Assembly: GCF_002798405.1 (NCBI RefSeq)
Contig: NZ_PGGV01000004.1
Coordinates: 124,001 to 188,000, forward strand
DNA from: Glycomyces xiaoerkulensis
GTDB lineage: Bacteria > Actinomycetota > Actinomycetes > Mycobacteriales > Micromonosporaceae
Reading direction: 5' to 3'
DNA length: 64,000 nt
Part shown: positions 37,573-46,003 of the stretch, piece after piece
How the letters are laid out: each line of letters opens with the position of its first letter
How positions within the stretch are numbered: position 1 is the stretch's first letter
The notes under the pieces: generated by a model
The model's input: the letters and a program-made list of their open reading frames with translations, nothing else
Database searches by the model: none
What the model was told of the DNA's origin: nothing
Position numbers and translations under genes: made by a program

Positions 37573-38385
37573 ATGACTACTCCCACCGAGCTCGAAGAGC
37601 TCAAGGCCAAGCAGCAGAAGACCTGGAGCAGCGGCGACTATGCCAAGATCGCGTGGCTGACCGTCCCGCTGGCCGACGTGCTGTGCGACGCGGTCGAGGT
37701 GCGGCCCGGGTCGGCGGTGCTGGACGTGGCCACCGGCACCGGGCACGTGGCGCTGGCGGCGGCCCGCCGCTTCTGCGACACCACCGGGATCGACTACGTC
37801 CCGGCCCTGATCGATGCGGCCCGGTCGCGCGCGGAGGCCGAGGCGCTTCCGGTGGACTTCCGGGTCGCCGACGCCGAGGACCTGCCTTTCGAGGAGTCGT
37901 CGTTCGATTTCGTGCTCTCGGCGATCGGCGTGATGTTCACCGCCGGCCACCAGCGCGCGGCCGACGAGCTGGTGCGGGTGTGCAAGCCCGGCGGCCGCGT
38001 CGGCCTGGTGAGTTGGACGCCGTCCGGGTTCGTCGGCCGCCTGCTCAAGACGGTCGGCCAGTACGCGCCGCCGCCGGCGGGGGCGCAGCCGCCGGTCCGG
38101 TGGGGCTCGGAGGACACCATGCGGCAGATGCTGGGGTCGTCGGTCTCCGAGGTGCGGTTCCGCACCGAGTCGGTCCCGCTGCGGTTCCTGTCGGCCGACC
38201 AGTTCGCCGATTTCTTCCTGACCCACTACGGGCCGACGCTGAAGGCGTCCGAACGGCTCGACGACGATGGGAAGCCCGCCTTCCGCAAGGCTCTGAGCGA
38301 GCTGGCCACCGAGTTCAACCGCGCGGCCGACGACACGGTGCTGATCGACTGGGAGTTCCTGCTCACCGTGGCCGACCGGGCCTGA
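37573..38385 (+). CDS. Class I SAM-dependent methyltransferase (UbiE/MenG-like)
   Basis: 270 residues. Motif I AVLDVATGTGHVALAAAR (about 47-64), acidic residue in TTGIDYVPALIDAAR, VADAEDLPFEESSFDFVLS (motif II) and VCKPGGRVGLVSW (motif III). The C-terminal 100 residues (RFLSADQFADFFLTHYGPTL, TVLIDWEFLLTVADRA) are typical of small-molecule methyltransferases of actinobacteria. The substrate is unknown. ATG 37573 is preceded by GGAG at 11 bases. A strong hairpin follows. Confidence 0.88.
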   Translation: MTTPTELEELKAKQQKTWSSGDYAKIAWLTVPLADVLCDAVEVRPGSAVLDVATGTGHVALAAARRFCDTTGIDYVPALIDAARSRAEAEALPVDFRVADAEDLPFEESSFDFVLSAIGVMFTAGHQRAADELVRVCKPGGRVGLVSWTPSGFVGRLLKTVGQYAPPPAGAQPPVRWGSEDTMRQMLGSSVSEVRFRTESVPLRFLSADQFADFFLTHYGPTLKASERLDDDGKPAFRKALSELATEFNRAADDTVLIDWEFLLTVADRA

Positions 38386-38403
38386 TCGGCGGCGGACGGG
38401 AAC

Positions 38404-38430
38404 GGGGCGGCCCCGCGCCGGGGCCGCCCC
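38404..38430. terminator. Shared hairpin terminator between convergent genes
   Basis: An 11-bp perfect stem (38404-38414 with 38420-38430) between the methyltransferase and the convergent PL9-like gene, so it can end both messages. Confidence 0.7.
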
Positions 38431-38461
38431 TCGTTGGTTCCCGAACGGAGTCGTGGGGCGG

Positions 38462-40501
38462 TCAGAGGTCGACCGGGTCGCCTCCGAAGGTCACCACGAG
38501 GCTGCCGTCCGAGGCGAAGGACCAGTCCAGCTCCCCGGTGTAGTCGGAGCACCGGGATCCGTTCGAGCCCGACCACCACTGGTTGCCTCCGGCGTCGTCG
38601 CCGATGATCCGGTCGTTCGACCCGGAGTCGCAGGAGGTGTTGTCGCGGAACACCGAGGAGCCGCCGTCGAAGTTGAAGTTGCGCTCTTCGCTGCCGATGC
38701 TGACGTTGCCGGTGATCTCCATCGTGCCGAGGTTGCGGTTGTAGGTGAACCCGTGCTTGCCGTTGTCGTAGGCGATGTTGTTGCGGATGACGTGGTCGAC
38801 GCCGATGTCCTCGCCGCCGAGCTTGTATCCGTTGCGGTCGCCGCTGGAGTTCACGGTGCCGTCCGAGAGGGACCCGTTGCCGAACGACAGGGAGTGCTCG
38901 AGCGTCACCTCGCCGATGGGTCCGGTGTCGGACTTGGTGTACATGTCGTAGCCGTCGTCGATGTTGTTGTAGGCGACGGTGTAGCGGAAGACGTTGCCGG
39001 AGCCGACGGTGAGCTTCGGGGCGAAGCCGTCGGCGTCCTCGCCGTCGGAGTCGGCGTTGTCGTGCGAGACCGCGCTGAGGATGAGGTTGTCGGACGGCCA
39101 TTCGCTGCGGGGCGCCCCGGCGGTGTACCGGGACAGTTGCAGTCCGGTGTCGTGGTTGAACCGCGTCACCGTGCGCTCGATGATGTTGTTGTTCCCTCCC
39201 AGGAGGATGCCGTTGTCGCCGGCGTGCTCGACGACGATGCCGCGGATGTGCCACCAGTGGCCGCCGATGGCGAGCCCGCGGTTGGAGGAGTCCTCGCTCT
39301 GGGCCGAGAAGTCCAGCACCGGCGTCTCTCCGGGGTAGGCGAACAGCTCTTTCATCGCTCCCGAGGAGCCGTCGTTTCCAGGTTCGATGTGGACGGTGTC
39401 GGAGAGGTGGTAGGTGCCGCCCCGCATGTAGATCGTCCCGCCCGCTGCGACGCGGTCGATCGCGGAGGTGAGCGTCGTCGGGTCGGACTCGGTGCCGGAG
39501 GCGTTGTCGCCGCCGCCCGGGGCCGCGTAGAGCTCGTCGCCCGACGGCGGCGGGGTCGTCTCGTCCGGCGGGGTCGTCTCGTCGGGCGGGGTGCCGCCGA
39601 TCGAGGAGTCCAGGTAGTCGATGTTCGGCAGGCCGTCGGAGCCGGTGGCCTCGAGCCGGACGGTGTTGTCGCCGGCGTTCAGCGGCACGGTGACCATCTC
39701 GGTGTCCCAGTTCGTCCACGCGCCGGTGCCGGCGAACGTCGCCGTGGTCGCCGTGGAGCCGTTGACGACCACCTCGGCCGGGCGGTCGCCCGAGCCGCCG
39801 TTGGCGAACCCGACGGTGATCTCGGCGGTGCCGCCCTCGGCGGTCTCGATCGCGAACTGCGCGGCCGCCCCGGCGGTGTTGTCGGTGTTGCAGAAGCCGC
39901 TGCCGGAGTAGCCGTCGTGCTCGGACTCGATGGCGCCGTCGCAGGTCGCGGGAGCGTCCTCGGCCTCGAACCGCGTCTGCACCTCGCCGCCGTCGTCGGC
40001 GGCCTCGACATCGATGTAGTCGACGTTCGGCAGGCCGTCGGAGCCGGTTGCAACCAGGTCGAAGGAGTTGCCGCCCGCGTTGAGCGGCACGGTGACCGTC
40101 TCGGTGTCCCAGTTCGTCCACGCGCCGGTGCCGGCGAACGTCGCCGTGGTCGCCGTGGAGCCGTTGACGACCACCTCGGCCGGGCGGTCGCCCGAGCCGC
40201 CGTTGGCGAACCGGATGGCAACGGTGGCGGTGCCGGACGCGTCGGCGTCGATGCTGAAGCTCGCGGCGACGCCGGTGGTGTTGTCGGTGTTGCAGAAGCC
40301 GCTGCCGGAGTAGCCGTCGTGCTCGGACTCGATGGCGCCGTCGCAGTCGGCGGTCGAGTCTTCGGCCTCGTAGCGGACCGGGTCTGCGTGCGCGGTGTTG
40401 AGTGCGGTCAGCGTCGCGGCGGCGGCCACCAGGCCGGTCAGTCCGGCCACGAGCGTCAGCCGCGCTCTTCTCCGTTTAGGTCGGTTCGTTCCCTCGTTCA
40501 C
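38462..40501 (-). CDS. Secreted PL9-like pectate lyase with two tandem carbohydrate-binding modules
   Basis: 679 residues. A Sec signal (RRRARLTLVAGLTGLVAAAA) precedes two nearly identical modules (about 42-168 and 177-302) opening YEAED/FEAED, as in CBM35/CBM6. After a Pro/Thr linker, residues 330-679 form a right-handed beta helix beginning LYAAPGGGDNASGTESDPTT. EDADGFAPKLTVGSGNVFRY, NNIDDGYDMYTK and RNGYKLGGED match the Ca-binding Asp cluster and catalytic Lys area of PL9 enzymes, which cut homogalacturonan by beta-elimination. GTG 40501 follows AGGGAAG. A LacI-type box lies 123 bases upstream. Confidence 0.88.
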   Translation of the reverse strand: MNEGTNRPKRRRARLTLVAGLTGLVAAAATLTALNTAHADPVRYEAEDSTADCDGAIESEHDGYSGSGFCNTDNTTGVAASFSIDADASGTATVAIRFANGGSGDRPAEVVVNGSTATTATFAGTGAWTNWDTETVTVPLNAGGNSFDLVATGSDGLPNVDYIDVEAADDGGEVQTRFEAEDAPATCDGAIESEHDGYSGSGFCNTDNTAGAAAQFAIETAEGGTAEITVGFANGGSGDRPAEVVVNGSTATTATFAGTGAWTNWDTEMVTVPLNAGDNTVRLEATGSDGLPNIDYLDSSIGGTPPDETTPPDETTPPPSGDELYAAPGGGDNASGTESDPTTLTSAIDRVAAGGTIYMRGGTYHLSDTVHIEPGNDGSSGAMKELFAYPGETPVLDFSAQSEDSSNRGLAIGGHWWHIRGIVVEHAGDNGILLGGNNNIIERTVTRFNHDTGLQLSRYTAGAPRSEWPSDNLILSAVSHDNADSDGEDADGFAPKLTVGSGNVFRYTVAYNNIDDGYDMYTKSDTGPIGEVTLEHSLSFGNGSLSDGTVNSSGDRNGYKLGGEDIGVDHVIRNNIAYDNGKHGFTYNRNLGTMEITGNVSIGSEERNFNFDGGSSVFRDNTSCDSGSNDRIIGDDAGGNQWWSGSNGSRCSDYTGELDWSFASDGSLVVTFGGDPVDL
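39681..40210 (-). repeat. Internal tandem duplication of the carbohydrate-binding module
   Basis: The coding sequence repeats with a 402-base period. About 128 bases at 39681-39808 and 40083-40210 are almost identical, and another block near 39878 repeats near 40280. Identity at DNA level, including third positions, points to recent duplication or gene conversion. Confidence 0.85.
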
Positions 40502-40922
40502 GAGGTCTTCCCTTCTCTGCGGTGCGCTTGGGGGCTCTACCGGACGCGGGATCGGAATCCACGCGTATATCCATGAATGTCTATTAGTCTAGGAAAGGGC
40601 TTTCTGGGCGTCAAGGGTATGACTGCAACCGATTGCGGTCGGGTCATCCGGTGCGGACCGGACGCATCGCCACTCTTCCTGTGCTTTCATCTCGGGCACG
40701 ATCCCGGGGCGCGACCTGCGCAGCTTCTGCGACGCAATCGGTTGTGGCATCGTGAGCTCCGCGGATGGACACCGCGTACCACTCTCATTGACAATTATCG
40801 ATGTCCTGCGGATACTCGGGGCGTCGGCGCCGACGCGACCGGAGGCGGGGCAGCGGCTCGGGGTTGGGCACGTGAGGTCGGCGTCCGGCGGCACCAGCCC
40901 GTTCTCGGACCTCGGAGGCCCC
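40502..40922. promoter_or_regulatory. Divergent promoter region of PL9-like and CBM2 genes with two LacI-type boxes
   Basis: 421 bases without a supported gene. TGCAACCGATTGCG at 40624-40637 and CGCAATCGGTTGTG at 40733-40746 are each palindromic apart from two pairs and follow the TGCAANCGNTTGCA pattern also seen before the PL1 gene. The stretch 40560-40600 is A/T-rich and may carry the PL9 promoter. GGAGG before 40923 serves the CBM2 protein. Confidence 0.6.
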
Positions 40923-41744
40923 ATGAGACTCACTCGAACACTGCTCAGGCTCGTCACTGCCGGGACGGCCGCGCTCATCGCGACCGCGGCTTTCACCGCG
41001 CCGGCCTCGGCCGCCCACCCCGAACGGCCCCCGCAGGAATTCGCCGCCGACCAGACCGGCGAGGACCTCTGCACCGACTTCCACACCTCCGGCGAGGTCG
41101 CCTTCCCCGCCTACCACCCGCCCGAGGAACCGTCGGCCGCCTTCCGGGGCGAGACCGCCGTCGGAACCGCGGCCGGCCCGTGCGTGCCCAGGGAGAACCA
41201 CCCCCGCCGGGTCGAGTTCACCGCCTACTCCGGGGACGACCCGGTCGCGTCCCGCACCGTTCCGGCCGAGCCGGGCGGCCGCTACGAATTCGACCTGGTC
41301 TCGGCGAGCGGCATCGACCACGTGACCGTCGCCGTCTGCATCGATCCCGACGCCGAATCGGTCGAGGACCGCTGCGGTGAGGCGGCCGTCATCGGCCCGG
41401 GCGGCACACCCGAGCCCGAGTCCGAGCCGTCCTACTGCGAGTACAGCCTCGAGGTGGTCAACGACTGGGGCACCGGCTGGCAAGCCGTGGTGGCGTTCAC
41501 GCCGCTGGTCGAGGACGCCGTCGACTGGGAGGTGATCATCTCAGGCCCGGGCATTGCGGTCCAGACGGTCTGGAACGCCGAGATGACCGTGGTCGGCGAC
41601 ACCGTGTACCTGCGTCCCGCCCCGTGGAGCGGCGTCATACCGGTCGGCGCGACCTTCACCGTCGGGTTCGTCGGATCGGGAGACTTCCCCCCGGCGGAGG
41701 TCGAGGTCTACGTCAACGGCCGACCCTGCGACCCGGCCGCCTAG
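40923..41744 (+). CDS. Secreted CBM2 protein with an unrecognised N-terminal domain
   Basis: 273 residues. A Sec signal (LRLVTAGTAALIATAAFTAP, cleavage near ASA-AHP) is followed by about 140 residues with paired cysteines (EDLCTDFH, GPCVPREN, VAVCIDPD, DRCGEAA) that I cannot assign. A Pro/Glu linker (GGTPEPESEPS) leads to a C-terminal CBM2-like module: CEYSLEVVNDWGTGWQAVVA and later VEVYVNGRPC, with the terminal cysteine pair and exposed Trp residues that bind cellulose. The best guess is a cell-wall-binding or LPMO-accessory-type secreted protein. GGAGG precedes ATG 40923. Confidence 0.75.
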   Translation: MRLTRTLLRLVTAGTAALIATAAFTAPASAAHPERPPQEFAADQTGEDLCTDFHTSGEVAFPAYHPPEEPSAAFRGETAVGTAAGPCVPRENHPRRVEFTAYSGDDPVASRTVPAEPGGRYEFDLVSASGIDHVTVAVCIDPDAESVEDRCGEAAVIGPGGTPEPESEPSYCEYSLEVVNDWGTGWQAVVAFTPLVEDAVDWEVIISGPGIAVQTVWNAEMTVVGDTVYLRPAPWSGVIPVGATFTVGFVGSGDFPPAEVEVYVNGRPCDPAA

Positions 41745-41750
41745 CGGTCC

Positions 41751-42983
41751 TCAGCGGCGGACGAAGGTCTCCAGCTCCTCGCGCGGCACCCGGCGCCCGG
41801 AGCGGATCAGCCGCTCGAGGTCGTCCATCCGGTCCCAGGTGTTGACCGCCATGCCGGCCAGGACCCGCCCCTGGTCGGTCCAGAAGACCACGAATTCGAG
41901 GTCCTCGGTGGACCCGCTGACTACCGTCTCGCGGTCTTCCGGGTCGGGCACGAAGCCGAGGTACTCCATGCCCAGGTCGTACTGGTCGGTGAAGAAGTAG
42001 GGCAGGCGGTCGTAGGAATCGGTCGCGCCGAGCATCGCCCGCGCCGCGTGCGAGCCGGTCTCGAGCGCCGTCGCCCAGTGCTCGATCCGCAGTGGACGCC
42101 CGTACTGCGCCGAGGGGACGCTCGCGATGTCGCCGGCGGCGAAGACGTCCGGATCGGCGGTGGCGAGGGTGCCGTCCACGGCGACGCCGCCGCCGAGCAC
42201 CGGCTCGCGCAGTTCCAGGCCGGCCGCGGCGGCCAGGCCCACATTGGGCACCGCGCCGACCGCGAGGAGCACCAGGTCGGCCGCGACGGTCTCCTCGGCG
42301 GCGGTCCGGACGCCGGTGACCCGGCCGTGCTCGCCGGCCAGGCCGGCGACCTCGGCGCCGCCGCGCAGGATCACGCCGTGGTCGGCGTGGAGCCCGGCGA
42401 AGACCTCGCCCATCCGCGGCCCGAGGACCCGCAGCGGCCGGTCCCCGCTGCCGAAGACGGTGACCTCCAGGCCCATGCTGCGGGCGGAGGCGGCGACCTC
42501 CATGCCGATCCAACCGTCGCCGACGACCGCCAGGCGGCCGCCCTCGGGCGCCGACCGCAGAGTGGCCGCCAGCAGATCGGCGTCCTCGGCGGTGCGCAGA
42601 CTCATCACCCCCCGCAGGTCGGCGCCGGGCAGCCGCGGCGAGCGCGGCGAGGAGCCGGTGGCCAGCAGGAGCTTGGCGTAGTTCAGGACCGTGCCGTCGG
42701 ACAGCGCGAGCCGGTGTTCGGCGGGGTCGAGCCCGACGGCGGCGACCCCGGTGCGCAGGTCGACCGAGTTCAGGGCGTACCAGTCCGATTCGAGCGTGAA
42801 CAGGGCGCCGCGCTCTGCTTCGGCCCGCAGGTAGTCCTTCGACAACGGCGGTCGCTCGTACGGTGCGTGCGGTTCGGCGGTGACGACGATCAGCTCGTCG
42901 CCGTAGCCCTCCTCCCGCAGTGTCCGGGCGGCCTGGGCGGCGGCCAGGCCGCCTCCGACGATGACGAACGGTGCCTCGGCCAT
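41751..42983 (-). CDS. FAD/NAD-dependent oxidoreductase, ferredoxin reductase type
   Basis: 410 residues. The FAD motif VIVGGGLAAAQAARTLREEG is at the N-terminus, with YERPPLSKDYL (about 42-52) as in rubredoxin/ferredoxin reductases. The NADH motif VVGDGWIGMEVAASARSMGL is at about 146-165, VFAAGDIAS at about 270, and the dimerisation-type C-terminal domain follows (FFTDQYDLGMEYLGFVPD). Such enzymes pass electrons from NAD(P)H to a ferredoxin for a P450 or Rieske oxygenase; no partner is adjacent. GGGGGAG sets ATG 42983. It ends 7 bases from the convergent CBM2 gene. Confidence 0.9.
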   Translation of the reverse strand: MAEAPFVIVGGGLAAAQAARTLREEGYGDELIVVTAEPHAPYERPPLSKDYLRAEAERGALFTLESDWYALNSVDLRTGVAAVGLDPAEHRLALSDGTVLNYAKLLLATGSSPRSPRLPGADLRGVMSLRTAEDADLLAATLRSAPEGGRLAVVGDGWIGMEVAASARSMGLEVTVFGSGDRPLRVLGPRMGEVFAGLHADHGVILRGGAEVAGLAGEHGRVTGVRTAAEETVAADLVLLAVGAVPNVGLAAAAGLELREPVLGGGVAVDGTLATADPDVFAAGDIASVPSAQYGRPLRIEHWATALETGSHAARAMLGATDSYDRLPYFFTDQYDLGMEYLGFVPDPEDRETVVSGSTEDLEFVVFWTDQGRVLAGMAVNTWDRMDDLERLIRSGRRVPREELETFVRR

Positions 42984-43109
42984 GAACTCCCCCGAGGTTG
43001 GTGGGCGATCGCTACGGTCACCGTCCATTCTTGCGCATCGCCGGGTGCGAGTCGACCGATTCGGTCGCCGTAGTGCCGGCGCGGGCGTCGTCGCGTCCCC
43101 TTGCGACGG

Positions 43110-43511
43110 TCAACTGCAGAGGCAGAACGGGTGGCCGTGGGGGTCGAACAGGATCCGGACGTCCGCCTGCGGCTGCTGCCGGGCCGGGGCCGCGCCCGAC
43201 CTGACGGCGTGCTCGACGGCGGTCTCCAGGTCGTCGACGTGGATGTCGAGGTGCTGGGTGGCGTTCTGGGTCCCGGGTTCGGCCGGCCAGACCGGGGGCT
43301 TCCATTCTTGCTCGAACTCGAAGTTCAGCGTGGTCCCGCCGCCTTCGGGGGCGCGGATCTGGGCCCAACCGGCCGATTCGGGTTCGCCGGGCCGCGGGCC
43401 GTCCGAGGTCGTGACCGGGCGGTCGAGCAGGCGCGAGTAGAAGGCGGCCAGTTTCCGCGGGTCCGGGCTGGAGATCGTCACCGACGTCACCCGCAGTCGA
43501 GGTCCTCCCAT
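43110..43511 (-). CDS. VOC (glyoxalase/bleomycin-resistance fold) protein
   Basis: 133 residues with the paired beta-alpha-beta-beta-beta units of the VOC family: VTSVTISSPDPRKLAAFYSR, then HLDIHVDDLETAVEHAVRSG and a terminal RILFDPHGHPFCLC. His in HLDIH and in HGHPF occupy usual metal-ligand positions, although the N-terminal ligand is Ser (VTISS), so metal binding may be weakened. The substrate is unknown. It could share a transcript with the reductase gene 126 bases downstream. Confidence 0.82.
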   Translation of the reverse strand: MGGPRLRVTSVTISSPDPRKLAAFYSRLLDRPVTTSDGPRPGEPESAGWAQIRAPEGGGTTLNFEFEQEWKPPVWPAEPGTQNATQHLDIHVDDLETAVEHAVRSGAAPARQQPQADVRILFDPHGHPFCLCS

Positions 43512-43585
43512 GGCCGCAGGATACCGCCCGGCGCCGTGCGGCCGGGCGTGGTCGGCACGCCCGGCCGCGGATCACGGAATGGAGA

Positions 43586-44890
43586 TCAGTCCAGTTCCCC
43601 GGCGCCGGCCCTGGCCCGCACCAGCCACGGCACCGCCACCGTCGGGTGGATGTTGCGGTGCAGCTCGGGGTACTCCTCGAGCTCGTCGGTCATGGACGCC
43701 TCGGGGTAGGCCTCGTTGTAGGCGGCCAGCAGGTCGACCCGTTCGCCGTTGAACAGGGTCCCCTCCACGTGCATCCGGTCGCCGCCCCAGTTGCGCAGCG
43801 TGTCCTCGGGCGCGATCGAGGGCAGGTGGAAGGCGTTGTTCTCCGCGTAGATGTCGGAGTGGACGCCCGAGCCGATCGAGTAGAAGTACGGGTAGCCCGA
43901 CGCCTCGTCGTAGGAGATGTAGTTGTTGTAGACGTGGTTCTGGCCGTAGCGGGTGCGCGGGGTCCGCTGGCCGGTGTTCTCGAACCAGTTGTGGTGGACG
44001 GTGACCCGCAGCTTGTCCCACTCCTCGTAGCGCTCGGAGTCGGTGTTGCCGATCAGCATCGTCTTGTCGTGGTTCCGGATGTGGCTCCACGACACGGTGA
44101 CCAGGTCGGAGGCCCGCACGATGTCGATGGCGCCGTCGAGGCGCTCCAGGCGGGCGTCCCAGATCACCGGCGCCTCGTAGTCGTGGGTGGACCCGTCGGT
44201 GACCGTCAGGTGGTCGAGCCACACGTGGGTGGAGCCGGTGACCTCGAAGTTGTCGAACTCGGCGTCCCAGGCGTCGCCCTCCCACTGCGGGAAGCAGTCG
44301 TAGGCCTCGTGGACGCCCAGGTTCCGGACGATCACGTTGTCGGCGTTGCCGATGTAGAACGAGCCGTGCGTGACCGAGGCGTCGCCCTCGCCCACGATGG
44401 TGGTGTTGGAGCCGATGCGCAGCAGGATGTGCTCGCGGAACGCGTCGTAGGAGCGGTCGCGGGCCTCCTCGACCGGTCCCGATGCCTCGTTCCAGCCCCA
44501 CACCTCGGGGTCGAACGTCTCCAGGTACAGGTCCCAGCTGTACTCGGGGTCGTTGAAGTCTTCGCAGCTCAGCGCGTTGCCGTCGGCGTCGGTCCAGGCG
44601 TCGATGTCGCCCTCGACGTAGACGATCTTGGGCTCGTCGCCCTTGACGGCCTCCTTGAGGCCGGCCCAGTTGTCGACGGTGTGGACGTTCTCTTCGGCGG
44701 CGTCGGAACCGCCGGTGGTGCCGCCTTCGGCGGCGGCCCAGCCGTCGTTGGCTTTGAGGGTCTGCCGTCCGAGGTCGTCGTCCTTGTCGGAGGGTTTGGC
44801 CTCCGCGGTCGTCGCCAGGGCCGAGGCGGTCAGCGCGGCGGCGGCGAGCGCCGCGCCGGCGGCCGCGAGGCGTCGTTTAGGAGCGTTCAT
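43586..44890 (-). CDS. Secreted pectate lyase (PL1)
   Basis: 434 residues. Sec signal (RRLAAAGAALAAAALTASAL, cleavage near AEA-KPS). Parallel beta-helix motifs of PL1 are clear: NTTIVGEGDASVTHGSFYIG, WDAEFDNFEVTGSTHVWLDH with Ca-ligand Asp residues, GAIDIVRASDLVTVSWSHIR, HDKTMLIGNTDS, and VTVHHNWFENTGQRTPRTRY, which contains the R-x-P-x-x-R catalytic arginine element. Cleaves polygalacturonate by Ca-dependent beta-elimination outside the cell. Two LacI-type boxes lie 29-58 bases before the ATG. GGAC upstream is the only ribosome site seen. Confidence 0.93.
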   Translation of the reverse strand: MNAPKRRLAAAGAALAAAALTASALATTAEAKPSDKDDDLGRQTLKANDGWAAAEGGTTGGSDAAEENVHTVDNWAGLKEAVKGDEPKIVYVEGDIDAWTDADGNALSCEDFNDPEYSWDLYLETFDPEVWGWNEASGPVEEARDRSYDAFREHILLRIGSNTTIVGEGDASVTHGSFYIGNADNVIVRNLGVHEAYDCFPQWEGDAWDAEFDNFEVTGSTHVWLDHLTVTDGSTHDYEAPVIWDARLERLDGAIDIVRASDLVTVSWSHIRNHDKTMLIGNTDSERYEEWDKLRVTVHHNWFENTGQRTPRTRYGQNHVYNNYISYDEASGYPYFYSIGSGVHSDIYAENNAFHLPSIAPEDTLRNWGGDRMHVEGTLFNGERVDLLAAYNEAYPEASMTDELEEYPELHRNIHPTVAVPWLVRARAGAGELD

Positions 44891-44918
44891 CTTCGAATGC
44901 GTCCTTTCGGGGGTTGAT

Positions 44919-44948
44919 TGCAAGCGGTTGCACGGGCAACCGATTGCA
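44919..44948 (-). promoter_or_regulatory. Two tandem LacI-type operators before the PL1 gene
   Basis: TGCAAGCGGTTGCA (44919-44932) is palindromic except for one pair. GGCAACCGATTGCA (44935-44948) is a second copy with two mismatched pairs. Their centres are 16 bases apart, between 30 and 60 bases upstream of the ATG, where a repressor would block initiation. The same motif occurs at 40624 and 40733. Confidence 0.7.
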
Positions 44949-45025
44949 CTAGCCTGCCGCATCCATCCGAAGATGTCAATGCCTAGCTTTGGGAGGCTCC
45001 CGGAGCAGGTCGCGGCGCACGGAAA

Positions 45026-45051
45026 GGCCGCCGGGGCATCCCCCGGCGGCC
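45026..45051 (-). terminator. Hairpin terminator of the peroxiredoxin gene
   Basis: An 11-bp perfect stem (45026-45036 with 45041-45051) beginning 16 bases after the peroxiredoxin stop. Confidence 0.7.
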
Positions 45052-45066
45052 CCGAAAGCCGGTCTC

Positions 45067-45531
45067 CTAACCGGCGACCTCGTCCAGCGCCTTGCGCCAG
45101 GCGGCCGGGTCGCGGGCCTTCCCCGGCGGGTTGACCTCGCTGAAGCGCACCACGCCGCCCTTGTCGATGACGAAGGTGCCGCGGTCGGCGGTGCCCCTGT
45201 CCTCGTCGAAGACCCCGTAGGCGCGCGCGACCGCGCCGTGGGGCCAGAAGTCGCTCAGCAGCGGGAACCCGAAGCCCTCGCGCTGCGCCCACACCTTGTG
45301 GGCGAGCGGGGAGTCGACCGAGACGCTGAGCACCTGGACCTCGTCGTTCTGGAAGGCGCCGAGGCCGTCGCGGATCCCGCACAGCTCGCCCCCGCACCTG
45401 CCGGAGAACGCCAGCGGGTAGAACACCAGCAGCACGTGCCGGTCGCCGCGGAAGTCCGCGAGCGATACCTCCTGCATGTTCTGGTCCTTGAGCGTGAAGT
45501 CCGGAGCGGTGCTCCCGGATCCGATCGGCAT
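45067..45531 (-). CDS. ahpE: AhpE-type peroxiredoxin
   Basis: 154 residues. Reduces hydroperoxides. The active-site segment VLLVFYPLAFSGRCGGELC places the peroxidatic Cys at about 46, with a second Cys five residues on, as in AhpE. The usual Thr before Cys is replaced by a Ser two places earlier (FSGRC). SVDSPLAHKVWAQREGFGFP and PLLSDFWPHGAVARAYGVFD follow the family pattern. Next to DUF3052 and aceE, the order seen in Streptomyces. The ATG at 45531 has GGAG within 12 bases upstream. Confidence 0.92.
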   Translation of the reverse strand: MPIGSGSTAPDFTLKDQNMQEVSLADFRGDRHVLLVFYPLAFSGRCGGELCGIRDGLGAFQNDEVQVLSVSVDSPLAHKVWAQREGFGFPLLSDFWPHGAVARAYGVFDEDRGTADRGTFVIDKGGVVRFSEVNPPGKARDPAAWRKALDEVAG

Positions 45532-45586
45532 GGAGGCTCCTCGCTGGCCCCGCCGGGGCGGCGTTCGGTGGTCTGACGGGGCGACG

Positions 45587-46003
45587 TTAGCGCCGCGCCA
45601 CCACCATCCGCGAGGCGACCCAGTCGGGAGAGACGTTCAGCGTCTTGGTGGGCTGCAGGCCCGCCAGCGTGGCCGACTCCTCGATGGTGACCGGGTCGAT
45701 GTGCCCCTCGCGCCCGGACTTGGGGGTCATCAGCCAGACCGTCCCGCCGTCCGCCAGGGGGTCTCGAGCGTCCAGCAGCAGGTCGACCAGGTCGCCGTCC
45801 TCCTCCCGGCACCAGAGGAGCACGACGTCGACGATCTCGTCGGAGTCCTCGCCGAGCAGTTCGCCGACCGATTCGATCACGGCGGTGCGCAGTGCGGCGT
45901 CGACGTCGGTGTCGAAGCCGATCTCCATGACGGCGTCGACGCCGTCGAGTCCGAGTCGTTGGGCCACGCTGCTCGCGTCCACCGGGCTGCCCGGAGCGTT
46001 CAC
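45587..46003 (-). CDS. DUF3052 family protein
   Basis: 138 residues, acidic, soluble: VAQRLGLDGVDAVMEIGFDT, DEIVDVVLLWCREEDGDLVD, GTVWLMTPKSGREGHIDPVT and ESATLAGLQPTKTLNVSPDW are conserved in actinobacteria, where the gene commonly lies beside aceE. Its role is not established. The GTG at 46003 has a strong GGAGG. Divergent from aceE; triple AGCATATG repeats lie 44-79 bases before its start. Confidence 0.9.
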   Translation of the reverse strand: MNAPGSPVDASSVAQRLGLDGVDAVMEIGFDTDVDAALRTAVIESVGELLGEDSDEIVDVVLLWCREEDGDLVDLLLDARDPLADGGTVWLMTPKSGREGHIDPVTIEESATLAGLQPTKTLNVSPDWVASRMVVARR

